DNA of 64,000 bases from Sphingomonas astaxanthinifaciens DSM 22298 (GCF_000711715.1 NZ_JONN01000001.1:1364001-1428000), one strand, 5' to 3'; positions 26,224-36,094 are shown, counted from the first letter of the stretch. A program made the numbers and translations. The notes: generated by a model not told the origin, from the letters alone.

Positions 26224-27783
26224 TCATTCCCACTCGATCGTGCCCGGCGGCTTGGACGTATAGTCGTAGACCACCCGGTTGATGCCCTGCACCTCGTTGA
26301 CGATGCGGGTCGCGACCCGGCTCAAGAATTCGGCGCTGAAGGGATAGACGTCGGCGGTCATGCCATCGACGCTGGTCACTGCGCGAAGGCCGCAGACATA
26401 ATCATAGGTGCGCGCGTCGCCCATCACCCCGACCGTGCGGACCGGGAGGAGCACCGCAAAGGCCTGCCAGATGGCATCGTAGAGCCCGGCATTGCGAATT
26501 TCCTCGAGGTAGATGGTATCGGCCTTGCGTAGGATGTCGCACTTCTCCTTCGAGACCTCGCCCGGGATGCGGATCGCAAGGCCCGGCCCCGGGAAGGGGT
26601 GGCGGCCGACGAAGGCGGGCGGCAGGCCGAGCTCGACGCCGAGCGCGCGGACCTCGTCCTTGAACAATTCGCGCAGCGGCTCGACCAGCTTCATGTTCAT
26701 GCGCTCGGGCAGGCCGCCGACATTGTGGTGGCTCTTGATCGTGACCGAGGGGCCGCCGGTGAAGCTGACGCTTTCGATCACGTCGGGATAGAGCGTGCCC
26801 TGGGCGAGGAAGTCGGCGCCGCCGATCTTCTTCGCTTCTTCCTCGAACACCTCGATGAAGGTCTTGCCGATGAACTTGCGCTTGGCCTCGGGGTCGCTGA
26901 CCCCGGCGAGGCCAGAGAGGAACAGCTCCTCGGCCTGAACGTGGACCAGCGGGATGTTGTAGTGGCCGCGGAATAGCGAAACGACCTGCTCGGCCTCGTT
27001 GGCGCGCATCAGGCCGTGGTCGACGAAGACGCAGGTCAGCTGCTCGCCGATCGCCTCGTGGATGAGTACCGCGGCGACCGCGCTATCGACCCCGCCCGAC
27101 AGGCCGCAGATGACCCGGCCCGAACCGACCTGCGCGCGGATGTCGGCGATCTTCTGCTCGCGATAGGCGGCCATGCTCCACTCGCCCGAGCAGCCGCAGA
27201 TGTGGCGCGCGAAATTGGCGAGGAGCTTGCCGCCGTCGGGGGTGTGGACGACCTCGGGGTGGAACATCAGACTGTAGCGCTTCGCCGCTTCGTTGGTGGC
27301 GATGGCGTAGGGCGCGCCTTCGGAGCGGGCGACCACCGAGAAGCCGGGGGCGAGGCTTTCAACCCGGTCGCCGTGGCTCATCCAGACCTGATGGTTCTCG
27401 CCGACCTGCCAGAGGCCGTCGAACAAGGCGGAGGGCGCGACGACCTCGATGAAGGCCCGGCCGAATTCCTTCTGGTCGGACGTGACGACCTTGCCGCCAA
27501 GCTGCTGGTGGAGCGTCTGCTGGCCGTAGCAGATGGCAAGCAGGGGAAGGCCCGAATCGAACAGCAGCTGCGGCGCGCGCGGGCTGTCTTCCCAGGTCAC
27601 CGACGACGGGCCGCCCGAGAAGATGATCCCCTTGGGCGAAAGGCGGTGGAACGCCTCCTCGGCGGCGTTGAACGGAGCGATCTCGCAATAGACGCCGGCT
27701 TCGCGGATGCGGCGCGCGATGAGCTGGGTCACCTGGCTGCCGAAGTCGACGATGAGGAGGGATTCGGCGGGCTGGACGGTCAA
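26224..27783 (-). CDS. guaA: GMP synthase (glutamine-hydrolysing)
   Basis: Converts XMP to GMP with ATP and glutamine. The glutamine amidotransferase half has [12 protein letters not shown], the nucleophile Cys in LLAICYGQQ, and HPEVVHT. The ATP pyrophosphatase half has the P-loop [26 protein letters not shown] and the dimerisation domain with [13 protein letters not shown], ending [13 protein letters not shown]. At 519 residues it is full length. The downstream gene starts 26 bases beyond its stop. It has its own upstream gap of 82 bases after a terminator. Confidence 0.97.
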   Translation of the reverse strand: MTVQPAESLLIVDFGSQVTQLIARRIREAGVYCEIAPFNAAEEAFHRLSPKGIIFSGGPSSVTWEDSPRAPQLLFDSGLPLLAICYGQQTLHQQLGGKVVTSDQKEFGRAFIEVVAPSALFDGLWQVGENHQVWMSHGDRVESLAPGFSVVARSEGAPYAIATNEAAKRYSLMFHPEVVHTPDGGKLLANFARHICGCSGEWSMAAYREQKIADIRAQVGSGRVICGLSGGVDSAVAAVLIHEAIGEQLTCVFVDHGLMRANEAEQVVSLFRGHYNIPLVHVQAEELFLSGLAGVSDPEAKRKFIGKTFIEVFEEEAKKIGGADFLAQGTLYPDVIESVSFTGGPSVTIKSHHNVGGLPERMNMKLVEPLRELFKDEVRALGVELGLPPAFVGRHPFPGPGLAIRIPGEVSKEKCDILRKADTIYLEEIRNAGLYDAIWQAFAVLLPVRTVGVMGDARTYDYVCGLRAVTSVDGMTADVYPFSAEFLSRVATRIVNEVQGINRVVYDYTSKPPGTIEWE

Positions 27784-27803
27784 GGCTCTCGAGGCTCCGC
27801 AGG

Positions 27804-27842
27804 CAAAGGAAAGGGCGCCGCAGCCCTATGGCCGCGGCGCCC
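27804..27842 (-). terminator. Terminator after the Gly/Tyr-rich gene
   Basis: On the minus strand GGGCGCCGC (27842-27834), a 12-base loop, GCGGCGCCC (27821-27813), then TTTCCTTT. A perfect 9-bp GC stem with a T-rich tail, located 24 bases past the stop codon and just before guaA. Confidence 0.75.
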
Positions 27843-27865
27843 TCCTGTCCACTCAGCCTGCCAGC

Positions 27866-28465
27866 TTAGTAGCCGTAGGCGTAACGGTTGCGGTTGATGT
27901 CGAGGTCCGAGATCCGTCCGCTGCGATCGTACTTGCAGTTGAACTGATACTGCGGAGCGCCCGCCTGGCCGTAACCACCGTAGGGCTGGTTGTAGCCGTT
28001 GTTGTAGCCGTAGCCGTAATTGCCGCGGTAGGCGGTGCTGCCGGCCTGGCCGTAGACACGCATGTTGCCATTGCGGGTGCGCTGGACGCGGTCGATCTGG
28101 ACCACGCGGATCGCGCCGGCCTGGTTGTAGCCATAGCCGCCGTAGCCGTTGTTGTAGCCACCGTAGCCGCCATAGCCATTATTATAGCCATAGCCGCCAC
28201 CATTCAGGCGCTGCTCGGCCGCACGGGCACACTGGTCGACCGCGGCGCGCTCGAGGTTGTAATCGTTGCGCCCGTAATAGCTGTTGTAGCCATACGGATT
28301 CTGGCCGCGGAGGATGTTGTTGAGGATGGCACCGGTGATCACGTCACCGAGGCCACCGCCATAACCACCACCAGGATAATATTGAGCCGCGGCCGGAGCC
28401 GCTGCACCGACCGACACTGCCGCAACCGCGGCAGCACCGGCGAGGATCTTCGAAACAGCCTTCAT
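27866..28465 (-). CDS. Secreted Gly/Tyr/Asn-rich repeat protein
   Basis: A 199-residue exported protein. A signal peptide of about 27 residues (MKAVSKILAGAAAVAAVSVG..AAAQ) is followed by GGGYGGGLGDVITGAILNNIL, a conserved short helix, and DQCARAAEQRLNG. Low-complexity tracts built on NNGYGGYGG and NNGYNQPYGG cover roughly residues 90-175, with a VVQIDRVQRTRNGNMRV strand between them and QFNCKYDRSGRISDLDI near the end. The two Cys may form a disulfide. ATG at 28465 has AAGGAG 9 bases upstream; GTG two codons earlier is too close. The role may be envelope or surface structure; no function is assigned. Confidence 0.8.
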   Translation of the reverse strand: MKAVSKILAGAAAVAAVSVGAAAPAAAQYYPGGGYGGGLGDVITGAILNNILRGQNPYGYNSYYGRNDYNLERAAVDQCARAAEQRLNGGGYGYNNGYGGYGGYNNGYGGYGYNQAGAIRVVQIDRVQRTRNGNMRVYGQAGSTAYRGNYGYGYNNGYNQPYGGYGQAGAPQYQFNCKYDRSGRISDLDINRNRYAYGY

Positions 28466-28678
28466 GGCCACGTCTCCTTGAGTTCACTCGAAGCGGGCCC
28501 TCCCGCTCGTGCTAACGCTCATCTTCGATTCGCGATGCATCATGTCTGAATGATGTTGATTGCTGGCGTTCAGCTTTCGGGCCGCCGCCGCAACGATCGA
28601 CCCTTGTGATCGTCCACAATTTTCTTTCGGACCTCAAACTAAATCGCTTGACAATGGTGCAAAAGCGATTCGCGGTTT

Positions 28679-28704
28679 GGAACCTCACCGCTTGGATGCA
28701 CGTT
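28679..28704 (+). promoter_or_regulatory. EcfG-type general stress promoter for the L,D-transpeptidase gene
   Basis: GGAAC at 28679-28683 and CGTT at 28701-28704, with a 17-base spacer, match the EcfG consensus. Transcription would start near 28711, giving a leader of about 19 bases that contains the Shine-Dalgarno ACGGAG. A nearby TTGACA (28648-28653) has no matching -10 box. Confidence 0.7.
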
Positions 28705-28729
28705 TTGCATTCAAACGGAGACACGAAAA

Positions 28730-29278
28730 ATGAAGACTTTTGCTACGCTTGCGGCGGCCATCGCCGTGGCGGTGGCGACCCCGTGCGTCGCCGCCGACCT
28801 CGCCCCGGACGAAAGTAGCACCGCGATCATGGCTGCCGCCTCGGCGGTCGCCGCGGCGCGTGACGAGGCTGCCCCCGTGCTGGGCGACCGCGACCTCAAG
28901 CCCGGCGGTTACTGGTGGAACAGCGCCGGCCCGAGCAGCGGTCCGGTCGAAGTCCGGGTCAGCCTCGAAGAGCAGCGCGCCTATGTCTATCGCGCGGGCG
29001 AACTGATGGGCGTCTCGACCATTTCGTCGGGCAAGCCCGGCAAGGACACGCCCCCGGGCATCTTCCCGATCCTCGAGAAGAAGACGATGCATCGCAGCCG
29101 CAAGTACGACAATGCGCCGATGCCCTTCATGCAGCGGATCGACAATTACGGGATCGCGCTTCACGCCGGCCACATCCCGGGCCGTCCCGCCAGCCATGGC
29201 TGCGTCCGGCTCCCGTCGGCTTTTGCCGCCAAGCTGTTCGGGATCACCAAGGTCGGCGACCGGGTGGTCATCGGCTAA
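28730..29278 (+). CDS. L,D-transpeptidase (YkuD domain)
   Basis: Periplasmic enzyme of 182 residues with a cleavable signal peptide (MKTFATLAAAIAVAVATPCVAA, cleavage near residue 22). The YkuD domain spans about residues 72-182: VRVSLEEQRAYVYRAGELMG, STISSGKPGKDTPPG, KYDNAPMPFMQR, and catalytic IALHAGHIPGRPASHGCVRL with the nucleophile Cys in SHGCVR. It is a paralogue of the lipoprotein enzyme at 23990 but soluble rather than lipidated. The upstream EcfG-type promoter suggests induction under general stress, fitting remodelling of the wall. It is convergent with the prolyl oligopeptidase gene. Confidence 0.93.
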   Translation: MKTFATLAAAIAVAVATPCVAADLAPDESSTAIMAAASAVAAARDEAAPVLGDRDLKPGGYWWNSAGPSSGPVEVRVSLEEQRAYVYRAGELMGVSTISSGKPGKDTPPGIFPILEKKTMHRSRKYDNAPMPFMQRIDNYGIALHAGHIPGRPASHGCVRLPSAFAAKLFGITKVGDRVVIG

Positions 29279-29284
29279 CAGGTT

Positions 29285-29321
29285 CTGGCCGGCGAGGGTC
29301 TCCCCTGCCCTCGCCGGCCGG
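29285..29321. terminator. Bidirectional hairpin between convergent genes
   Basis: GGCCGGCGAGGG (29287-29298) pairs perfectly with CCCTCGCCGGCC (29308-29319) around a 9-base loop. It lies between the stops of the L,D-transpeptidase and prolyl oligopeptidase genes. No T-run follows on either side, so termination may need Rho or rely on the very stable stem. Confidence 0.65.
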
Positions 29322-29326
29322 TTCGC

Positions 29327-31501
29327 CTACTTGATCTCGAGCCCGGTATACTTGGCCATAAAGGCCGAGACGTCGCTCGCCTCCTCGATGATCTTGTCGG
29401 TCGGCTTGCCCGAACCGTGGCCCGCGCGGGTCTCGATCCGGATGAGATGCGGCTGGCCGTTGGGATCGGCGTGCTGGAGCGCGGCGATATATTTGAAGCT
29501 ATGCCCCGGCACGACGCGGTCGTCGGTGTCGGCGGTCGTCACCAGCACCGCCGGATAGCGCACCCCCGCCTTGATGTTGTGATAGGGCGAGTAGCTCAGC
29601 AGGGTCCGGAAATCGGCCTCCTTGTTGGGATAGCCATAATCGTCGACCCAGTAGCGCCCGGCGGTGAAGCGGTCGAAGCGCAGCATGTCCATGACGCCGA
29701 CCGCCGGGTTGGCCGCGGCGAAGAGGTCGGGCCGCTGGTTGACGACCGCGCCGATCAGCAGGCCGCCGTTCGACCCGCCCTGCACCGCAAGCCCGCCCTT
29801 GGGCGTGACCCCAGTCGCGATCAGCGCCTCGCCGGCCGCGATGAAGTCGTCGAACACGTTCTGCTTGTTCTGGAGACGACCGGCGTCGTGCCAGGCCTTG
29901 CCATATTCGCCGCCGCCACGGATGTTGGCCTGGACCCAGGCCCCGCCCTGCTCGAGCCAGGCGAGCCGGGTCGCCGAGAAGCTCGGCGTCAGCGAGATGT
30001 TGAACCCGCCATAACCGTAGAGCAACGTCGGCGCCGGGCCGGTCACGCCCTTCTTGCGGACGATGAACATCGGCACCCGCGTCCCGTCCTTCGAGGCGTA
30101 GAATCGCTGCTCGACGGTGAAGTCGTCGGGATTGAACAGCAGCTTGGGGCTGAACCAGGCCGTGCTCGCGTTCGAGCGGACGTCGTAGCGGTAGATGGTG
30201 GTCGGCCGGTTGAAGCTGGTGAAGGCGTAGAAGGTCTCGGGGTCGTCGAGGTCGCCCGAGAAGCCGCCCGCGGTTCCAAGCCCCGGAAGCTCGATCACGC
30301 GCTCCTTCGCGCCGGCCAGGCTGTGGACCCGGACCTCGGTCGAAGCATCCTTCAGATAGGAGAGGATGAGCTTGCCGCCGACCAGGCTCGACCCGCTCAG
30401 CGTCTCGGGCTGTTCGTCCACGATCACCTTCTTGTTCGGACGGGCGGCGTTGACGTCGATCGCCACGACCTTGAGGCGCGGGGCGCCGTCATTGGTCTGG
30501 AAATAATAGGTCGAGCCGCGATTGCCGATGTAGCTGTAATCGTGGGTGAAGCCGGGGATGAGGGTGCGCGGCTTGGCCCCCTTCTTCTGCCAGTCGAGCA
30601 GCGTGACTTCGTAGCGCTCGTCGGTGCCGCTCGACGAGGTGACGACGAGGGTCGAACCGTCGTCGCTGATCACCGCGCCATGGTTGAGGTCGGGCCGGTC
30701 GGGCGTCGCATAGAGCAGCCGGTCGGCGGCCTGCGCGGTGCCGACGCGGTGGAAATAGACCATCTGGTTCTTGTTGAGCGACACGAAGTCCGCGCCCGCC
30801 GCGCTTTCGGGATAGCGCGAATAGACGAAGCCCTTGCTGTCCTTGGCCCATGAGAGCCCGGAGAACTTCACCCACTTGATCTCGTCGCCGATGACCTTGC
30901 CGCTGGCGACGTCGAGGACCTTCAGCGTCCGCCAGTCCGAGCCGCCGTCCTGGATCGCGTAGAGGAGATATTTGCCGTCCTCGCTCGGCACCCATTCGGC
31001 GAGCGCGGTAGCGCCATCGGTGCTGAACGTGTTGGGGTCGATCAGCAGTCGCTCAGGGCCGTTCAAACTGTCGCGGACGTAGAGCGGCGACTGGTTCTGG
31101 AGGCCGCTGTTGCGCTGATAGAAGTAGCGGTTGCCCTTCTTCACCGGGGTCCCGACCCGCTCGTAATTGTAGAGCTCGGTCATGCGCTTCTTCAGGATGT
31201 CGCGGCCCGGCAGGGTCGAAAGGAAACCGTTGGTGACCTTGTTCTCCTCGGCGACCCAGGCGGCGACCGCCGGATCCTTGCGGACGTCATTCTCGAGCCA
31301 GCGATAGGGATCGGCGACCGGGGTCCCGAACTGGGTCTCGACCACATCCTCGCGGCGGGTCGCGGGATAGACGAGCGCGGGCTCGGCCGGGGTCGTCGCT
31401 TCGGCGGTGGCGGGCGGCGGGGTCATGGCGGCCTCGGGGGGCGGTGTGGTCGAACAGGCGGAGACGATCGGAAGGGTCATCAGCAGGAGGCTCTTGCGCA
31501 T
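29327..31501 (-). CDS. Prolyl oligopeptidase, S9A family lipoprotein
   Basis: Serine peptidase cutting short peptides after proline. At 724 residues it has full family length. The signal peptide MRKSLLLMTLPIVSAC is of lipoprotein type, so the enzyme is anchored in the envelope, unlike cytosolic relatives. A seven-bladed propeller (about residues 120-450) precedes the alpha/beta hydrolase domain: nucleophile Ser in QGGSNGGLLIGA, Asp in TADTDDRVVPGHSF and His in RAGHGSGKP. ATG at 31501 is chosen because it gives the signal peptide. It is divergent from an M20 amidohydrolase and OPT transporter that could process and import its products. Confidence 0.95.
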   Translation of the reverse strand: MRKSLLLMTLPIVSACSTTPPPEAAMTPPPATAEATTPAEPALVYPATRREDVVETQFGTPVADPYRWLENDVRKDPAVAAWVAEENKVTNGFLSTLPGRDILKKRMTELYNYERVGTPVKKGNRYFYQRNSGLQNQSPLYVRDSLNGPERLLIDPNTFSTDGATALAEWVPSEDGKYLLYAIQDGGSDWRTLKVLDVASGKVIGDEIKWVKFSGLSWAKDSKGFVYSRYPESAAGADFVSLNKNQMVYFHRVGTAQAADRLLYATPDRPDLNHGAVISDDGSTLVVTSSSGTDERYEVTLLDWQKKGAKPRTLIPGFTHDYSYIGNRGSTYYFQTNDGAPRLKVVAIDVNAARPNKKVIVDEQPETLSGSSLVGGKLILSYLKDASTEVRVHSLAGAKERVIELPGLGTAGGFSGDLDDPETFYAFTSFNRPTTIYRYDVRSNASTAWFSPKLLFNPDDFTVEQRFYASKDGTRVPMFIVRKKGVTGPAPTLLYGYGGFNISLTPSFSATRLAWLEQGGAWVQANIRGGGEYGKAWHDAGRLQNKQNVFDDFIAAGEALIATGVTPKGGLAVQGGSNGGLLIGAVVNQRPDLFAAANPAVGVMDMLRFDRFTAGRYWVDDYGYPNKEADFRTLLSYSPYHNIKAGVRYPAVLVTTADTDDRVVPGHSFKYIAALQHADPNGQPHLIRIETRAGHGSGKPTDKIIEEASDVSAFMAKYTGLEIK

Positions 31502-31608
31502 GGAAGTCCCTGATATGGGGAGGGAAGAGGCGCGAAAGGCTAGCAGCCGCATGGACAAGCGCAAGGCGCGACTTGCGTCCATAGCGGAACCGGCGCAATC
31601 GCTTGCCC

Positions 31609-32817
31609 ATGACCCTCGTCAACACCGACTTCACCGCGGCCGCCGAGGCCGAATTCGACGCGATGATCGCGCTTCGCCGCGCGATCCATGCCGATCCCGA
31701 GCTGGGGCTGCACTGCACCCGCACCAGCGCCAAGTTGAAGGCCTCGCTCGAAGGCCTTCCGCTCGAGATCCGCGACAGCAAGAGCACCAGCGGCTTCGTC
31801 GCGATCCTGCGCGGCGCCCGCCCGGGCCGGACCGTGCTGCTGCGCGGCGACATGGACGCGCTTCCGATCCACGAGGAGACCGGGCTCGACTTCGCCTCGG
31901 CGACCGACGGCAAGATGCACGCCTGCGGCCACGACACCCATTCGGCGATGCTGTCGGCGGCGGCGCGGATCCTGTGCGCGAGCCAGGCCAGCCTCGAGGG
32001 CACGATCGTCTTCATGTTCCAGCCGGGCGAGGAAGGGCATCACGGCGCCCGCTTCATGATCGAGGACGGGCTGCTGGATGATCCCGTGCCCGACGCCGCC
32101 TTCGCGCTGCACATCTGGCCGACCATGCCGGGCGGGCAGGTCACCAGCCGGGCGGGCGCCTTGCTCGCTTCGACCGACGCGCTCAACGCCACCATCCGCG
32201 GCCGCGGCGGTCATGCCGCCATGCCCTATGACGCGATCGATCCCATCCCCGTCGCTTGCCAGGCGGTGACCGCGCTCCAGACGCATATCGCGCGGCGAAT
32301 CGCCTTCTTCGATCCGGCGATCCTGACCATCACCCAGATCCATGCGGGCAGCGCCTACAACGTCATCCCGGAAACGGTGGAGCTGAAGGGCACGCTCAGG
32401 ACGCTGTCCGACAAGGTCCGCGCCGAGGGCAAGGCCGCGTTCGAGAGAATAGTGACCGACGTCGCCCGCTCGGCCGACTGCACCGCCGAGATCCGGATCG
32501 ACCAGGGCTACCCCGCCTGCAAGAACGACCCGCGCGCGGTCGCGCTCGCGGCCGATATCAGCCGCGACCTGTTCGGCGCGGACGCCTTCGTCGAGATGCC
32601 GAGCCCGATCATGGGCGGCGAGGATTTCGCCTACGTTCTCCAGCGCGTGCCGGGCTGCATGGCCTTCATCGGCGTCGCCCCGCCCGAGGAGGCGACGCCC
32701 GAGACCCGGCCCGGCCTCCACCATGCGAAGATGACGGTGCACGAGGAGTGGCTGACCCGCGGGGTTGCGCTTCACTGCGCCTTCGCCACCCGCTTCCTCG
32801 CCAGCGGCTGGGAGTAA
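31609..32817 (+). CDS. M20 family amidohydrolase/peptidase
   Basis: Zinc-dependent amidohydrolase of 402 residues, of the type acting on N-acyl amino acids or small peptides (IAA-amino acid hydrolase/hippurate hydrolase group). Metal-binding parts are GDMDALPIHEETGLDF, MHACGHDTHSAML, FQPGEEGHHGARF and PSPIMGGEDFAY. A dimerisation domain with RGRGGHAAMP lies in the middle. ATG at 31609 is preferred over an in-frame TTG two codons earlier. Only 6 bases separate its stop from the OPT transporter gene, so the two are in one unit. Confidence 0.9.
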   Translation: MTLVNTDFTAAAEAEFDAMIALRRAIHADPELGLHCTRTSAKLKASLEGLPLEIRDSKSTSGFVAILRGARPGRTVLLRGDMDALPIHEETGLDFASATDGKMHACGHDTHSAMLSAAARILCASQASLEGTIVFMFQPGEEGHHGARFMIEDGLLDDPVPDAAFALHIWPTMPGGQVTSRAGALLASTDALNATIRGRGGHAAMPYDAIDPIPVACQAVTALQTHIARRIAFFDPAILTITQIHAGSAYNVIPETVELKGTLRTLSDKVRAEGKAAFERIVTDVARSADCTAEIRIDQGYPACKNDPRAVALAADISRDLFGADAFVEMPSPIMGGEDFAYVLQRVPGCMAFIGVAPPEEATPETRPGLHHAKMTVHEEWLTRGVALHCAFATRFLASGWE

Positions 32818-32823
32818 GCGGTC

Positions 32824-34818
32824 ATGAAGGAACTCACCCTCCGCGGGATCATCCTCGGCGCGCTGCTGACGATCCTGTTCACCGCCGCCAACGTCTATCT
32901 CGGCCTCAAGATCGGGATCACCTTCGCGACCTCGATTCCGGCCGCGGTCATCTCGATGGCGGTGCTGAAGCTGGTCCGCGACGCGACCATCCAGGAAAAC
33001 AACATCGTCCAGACGATCGCCTCCTCGGCGGGAACGCTGAGCGCGATCATCTTCGTCCTGCCCGGCCTGATCATGGTCGGCTGGTGGACCGGGTTCCCCT
33101 ACTGGCTGAGCGTCGCCGTGATCGGCATCGGCGGCATCCTCGGCGTCATGTATTCAGTGCCGCTCCGGCGCGCGCTGGTGACGGGGAGCGACCTTCCCTA
33201 CCCCGAGGGCGTCGCCGCGGCCGAGGTGCTCAAAGTCGGCGCGGGCGTCGGCGGGGCCGAGGAGAACCGCCGCGGGCTCAACGCCATCATCATCTCGTCG
33301 GTCGTCTCGGCCTTCTATTTCATGTTCGCCAAGACGCGCGTGGTCGCCGAGGCGGCGGAGAAGAGCTTCCGGCTGGGCGCCGGCGCGACCAGCGCCTCGG
33401 CCAGCCTGTCGATGGCGCTGATCGGCGTCGGCCACCTCGTCGGCTTGGGCGTCGGCATCGCGATGATCGTCGGGCTGCTGATCGCCAAGGTCGGGCTGCT
33501 GCCGTGGCTGACCGCCGACCAGGTCGCGGGCGGCGGCGCGATCGACGAGATCGTCTCGACCACCTTCCGCCAGCAGGTCCGCTTCATCGGTGCCGGCACC
33601 ATCGGGGTCGCCGCGATCTGGACCTTGCTCAAGATCATCGGCCCGATTCTGAAGGGCATCCGCGAGGCACTTGCCGCCAATCGCGCCCGCCACGGCGGCG
33701 AGACGCTGGCACTGACCGAGCGCGACCTTCCGATCACCATCGTCGGCGGGACGATCGTCGTGGCGATGATTCCGATCGCGCTGCTGCTTGCGGCCTTCGC
33801 CCAGTCGGGGCCGATCGCCTCGGCGGAAGGGATCACGCTCACCCTGTCGATCCTTTACATCCTGGGCGCCGGGATCGTGATCGCCTCGGTCTGCGGCTAC
33901 ATGGCGGGGCTGATCGGCGCCTCGAACAGCCCGATCTCGGGCGTCGGCATCCTCTCGGTCCTCGGCATCGCGCTGATCCTCGCAGCCTTGTTCGGGCAGG
34001 GTGCTGGCGACGGGGCGGACACCAAGGCGCTGGTCGCCTTCGCCCTGTTCGTGACCGCGATCATCTTCGGCGTCGCGACCATCTCCAACGATAATCTCCA
34101 GGACCTCAAGACCGGCCAGCTGGTCGGTGCGACGCCGTGGAAGCAGCAGGTCGCACTGGTGCTTGGAAACATCTTTGGCGCGCTGGTCATCCCGCCGATC
34201 CTCGAGCTCCTCAACAGTGCCTTCGGCTTCCAGGGCGCGCCCGGGGCCGGGCCGAATGCGCTCGCTGCCCCGCAGGCCGCGCTCATCTCGGCGATCGCGC
34301 AGGGTGTGCTCGGCGGAAGCCTCGACTGGAACCTGATCGGAATCGGCGCGGGCATCGGCGTCGCGGTGATCATCGTCGACGAAGTGCTGCGCGGGACGAC
34401 GAGCAAGTACAGCCTACCCGCGCTGGCGGTCGGGATGGGCATCTACCTGCCGATGGACCTGACCCTGCTGATCCCGATCGGCGCACTACTCGGCTGGCTC
34501 TACAATCGCTGGGCCGAGAAGCAGTCGAACTCCGGCTTTGCCGAGCGGATCGGGACGCTGATGGCGACCGGCCTGATCGTCGGCGAAAGCCTGATGGGCG
34601 TCGCCTATGCGGCGATCGTCGCCGGGGCCGAGCGCGCCGGCAGCGAGAATGCCGGCGAAGTGCTGGCACTGGTCGAGGATTTCCCCTGGGCGGTGCCGCT
34701 CGGCATCCTCCTGTTCACCGCGCTGGTGCTCGGCCTCTATGCCTGGACCCGCGGCGCGGCGAAGGGGGCACCGGTGCAGGATGAGCCGCTCGAACCGAGT
34801 GAGGCGACCTACCGATGA
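32824..34818 (+). CDS. OPT family oligopeptide transporter
   Basis: Inner-membrane oligopeptide transporter of 664 residues with about 15 hydrophobic segments. It begins with [28 protein letters not shown], the OPT-family opening, then [18 protein letters not shown] and [18 protein letters not shown], all characteristic. A later segment, [16 protein letters not shown], is also conserved. It probably imports peptides by proton coupling. Together with the upstream M20 enzyme and the divergent prolyl oligopeptidase it suggests a peptide-scavenging module. The stop overlaps the queF start by 4 bases (ATGA). Confidence 0.93.
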   Translation: MKELTLRGIILGALLTILFTAANVYLGLKIGITFATSIPAAVISMAVLKLVRDATIQENNIVQTIASSAGTLSAIIFVLPGLIMVGWWTGFPYWLSVAVIGIGGILGVMYSVPLRRALVTGSDLPYPEGVAAAEVLKVGAGVGGAEENRRGLNAIIISSVVSAFYFMFAKTRVVAEAAEKSFRLGAGATSASASLSMALIGVGHLVGLGVGIAMIVGLLIAKVGLLPWLTADQVAGGGAIDEIVSTTFRQQVRFIGAGTIGVAAIWTLLKIIGPILKGIREALAANRARHGGETLALTERDLPITIVGGTIVVAMIPIALLLAAFAQSGPIASAEGITLTLSILYILGAGIVIASVCGYMAGLIGASNSPISGVGILSVLGIALILAALFGQGAGDGADTKALVAFALFVTAIIFGVATISNDNLQDLKTGQLVGATPWKQQVALVLGNIFGALVIPPILELLNSAFGFQGAPGAGPNALAAPQAALISAIAQGVLGGSLDWNLIGIGAGIGVAVIIVDEVLRGTTSKYSLPALAVGMGIYLPMDLTLLIPIGALLGWLYNRWAEKQSNSGFAERIGTLMATGLIVGESLMGVAYAAIVAGAERAGSENAGEVLALVEDFPWAVPLGILLFTALVLGLYAWTRGAAKGAPVQDEPLEPSEATYR

Positions 34819-35267
34819 GCCTCAATCCCAGGTTCCTCGGGCAGAACAGCACGCTGCCCGCGTCGCCGGACGAGGCGACGCTCGACTATGTGCCCAATCC
34901 GCGTGTCGGCTCGCTCTATCTCGTCCGCTTCGCCGCGCCCGAGTTCACCTCGCTCTGCCCGGTGACCGGCCAGCCCGACTTCGCGCATCTCGTGCTCGAT
35001 TATGCGCCGGGCGAGACGATCGTCGAGTCCAAGAGCCTCAAGCTGTTCCTCGGCTCGTTCCGCAACCATTGCGGCTTCCACGAGGACGTGACGGTCGGGA
35101 TCGGCCAGCGCCTGACGCAAGAGATGAAGCCCCGGTGGCTGCGCATCGGCGGCTACTGGTATCCGCGTGGCGGAATCCCGATCGACGTCTTCTGGCAGTC
35201 GAGCGCGCCGCCCGAAGGTCTGTGGGTGCCCGACCAGGGCGTGGCGGGATATCGCGGGAGAGGGTGA
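34815..35267 (+). CDS. queF: preQ1 synthase, NADPH-dependent 7-cyano-7-deazaguanine reductase
   Basis: Reduces preQ0 to preQ1 in queuosine synthesis for tRNA modification. The 150-residue length identifies the unimodal (short) QueF type. The catalytic Cys48 and Asp55 lie in [11 protein letters not shown], the QueF motif in [15 protein letters not shown], and the substrate-binding Glu/His in CGFHEDV. The ATG overlaps the end of the OPT gene (ATGA) and the TGA overlaps the next start (TGATG), so it is embedded in the operon. No other queuosine gene is in the window. Confidence 0.96.
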   Translation: MSLNPRFLGQNSTLPASPDEATLDYVPNPRVGSLYLVRFAAPEFTSLCPVTGQPDFAHLVLDYAPGETIVESKSLKLFLGSFRNHCGFHEDVTVGIGQRLTQEMKPRWLRIGGYWYPRGGIPIDVFWQSSAPPEGLWVPDQGVAGYRGRG

Positions 35268-36094
35268 TGGACGATCTGGTCTCGGTCGAATGGCTGGCGG
35301 CGAACCTTCGGGCGGCCGACCTCGTCGTCCTCGATGCGAGCTGGCACCTCCCCGCCGCCAATCGTGATCCCCGCCAGGAATATGAGGCGCGCCACATTCC
35401 GGGTGCGCGCTTCTTCGACATCGACATGCTGGCCGATCATGACGCCGCGACGAGCCACATGCTGCCGAGCGCCGAAGCCTTTGGCGCGGGGATGGAGGCG
35501 CTGGGAGTCGGGCGCGACGACCGGATCGTCGTCTACGACGACAGCGCGCTCCGGACCTCGGCGCGGGCCTGGTTCATGCTCCGCCATTATGGCGCGCGGC
35601 AGGTGGCGATCCTTGACGGCGGCTTGGCCGCCTGGCTGGCGGCGGGCCAGCCGGTGACCGACGCTCCGCCGCCCGGGCGCCCGGCCCGCTTCGCGGCTAC
35701 CGCGCAGCCGGGCGAGGTGGTGACCAAGCGCGACCTGCTGCAAGGGGTCGGAGTGCCGGTCGCCGACGCGCGCGGCCCCGGCCGCTTCGCCGGGTCCGAG
35801 CCCGAGCCGAGGCCCGGGGTCGAGCCAGGCCACATCCCGGGTGCCAGGAATCTCCCCTTCAGCGCGCTCTATGGCGAGGATGGCCGCTTCCGGCCCGTGG
35901 CCGAGCTTCGGCGGGCCTTCGCAGCGGCGGGAATCGATCCCGAGCGGCCGTTCGTCGCGACCTGCGGATCGGGGGTCACCGCCAACAGCCTGATCTTCGC
36001 CGCGCGGCTGATCGGCAACCGCGACACGCGGCTCTATGACGGCAGCTGGAGCGAATGGGGGTCGGACCCGCAGACGCCCAAGGAACAGGGTTAG
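35267..36094 (+). CDS. sseA: Sulfurtransferase (rhodanese / 3-mercaptopyruvate sulfurtransferase)
   Basis: Two-domain rhodanese of 275 residues. The inactive N-terminal domain has the family segments DASWHLP and YEARHIPGARFFDID, with VYDDSALRTSARAWFML. The C-terminal domain has GHIPGARNLPFSAL and the active loop CGSGVTAN with nucleophile Cys233. A CGSGVTA loop points to 3-mercaptopyruvate rather than thiosulfate as donor. It starts at ATG 35267, overlapping the queF stop by one base. It is convergent, with a 4-base overlap, with the small gene at 36091. Confidence 0.92.
   Translation: MDDLVSVEWLAANLRAADLVVLDASWHLPAANRDPRQEYEARHIPGARFFDIDMLADHDAATSHMLPSAEAFGAGMEALGVGRDDRIVVYDDSALRTSARAWFMLRHYGARQVAILDGGLAAWLAAGQPVTDAPPPGRPARFAATAQPGEVVTKRDLLQGVGVPVADARGPGRFAGSEPEPRPGVEPGHIPGARNLPFSALYGEDGRFRPVAELRRAFAAAGIDPERPFVATCGSGVTANSLIFAARLIGNRDTRLYDGSWSEWGSDPQTPKEQG

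Noticed and set aside
27900..28240. Short-period DNA repeats suggestive of a CRISPR-like or satellite array
   Set aside because: The periodicity is explained by in-frame codons for Gly/Tyr/Asn-rich tracts of a secreted protein; there are no spacers.
28648..28653. Perfect TTGACA as a sigma-70 -35 box
   Set aside because: No -10-like hexamer 16-18 bases downstream; the EcfG-type motif closer to the gene is a better explanation.
28512..28724. 70-codon minus-strand frame in the gap before the L,D-transpeptidase gene
   Set aside because: No ribosome site, no recognisable sequence, and it covers the EcfG-type promoter of the divergent gene.
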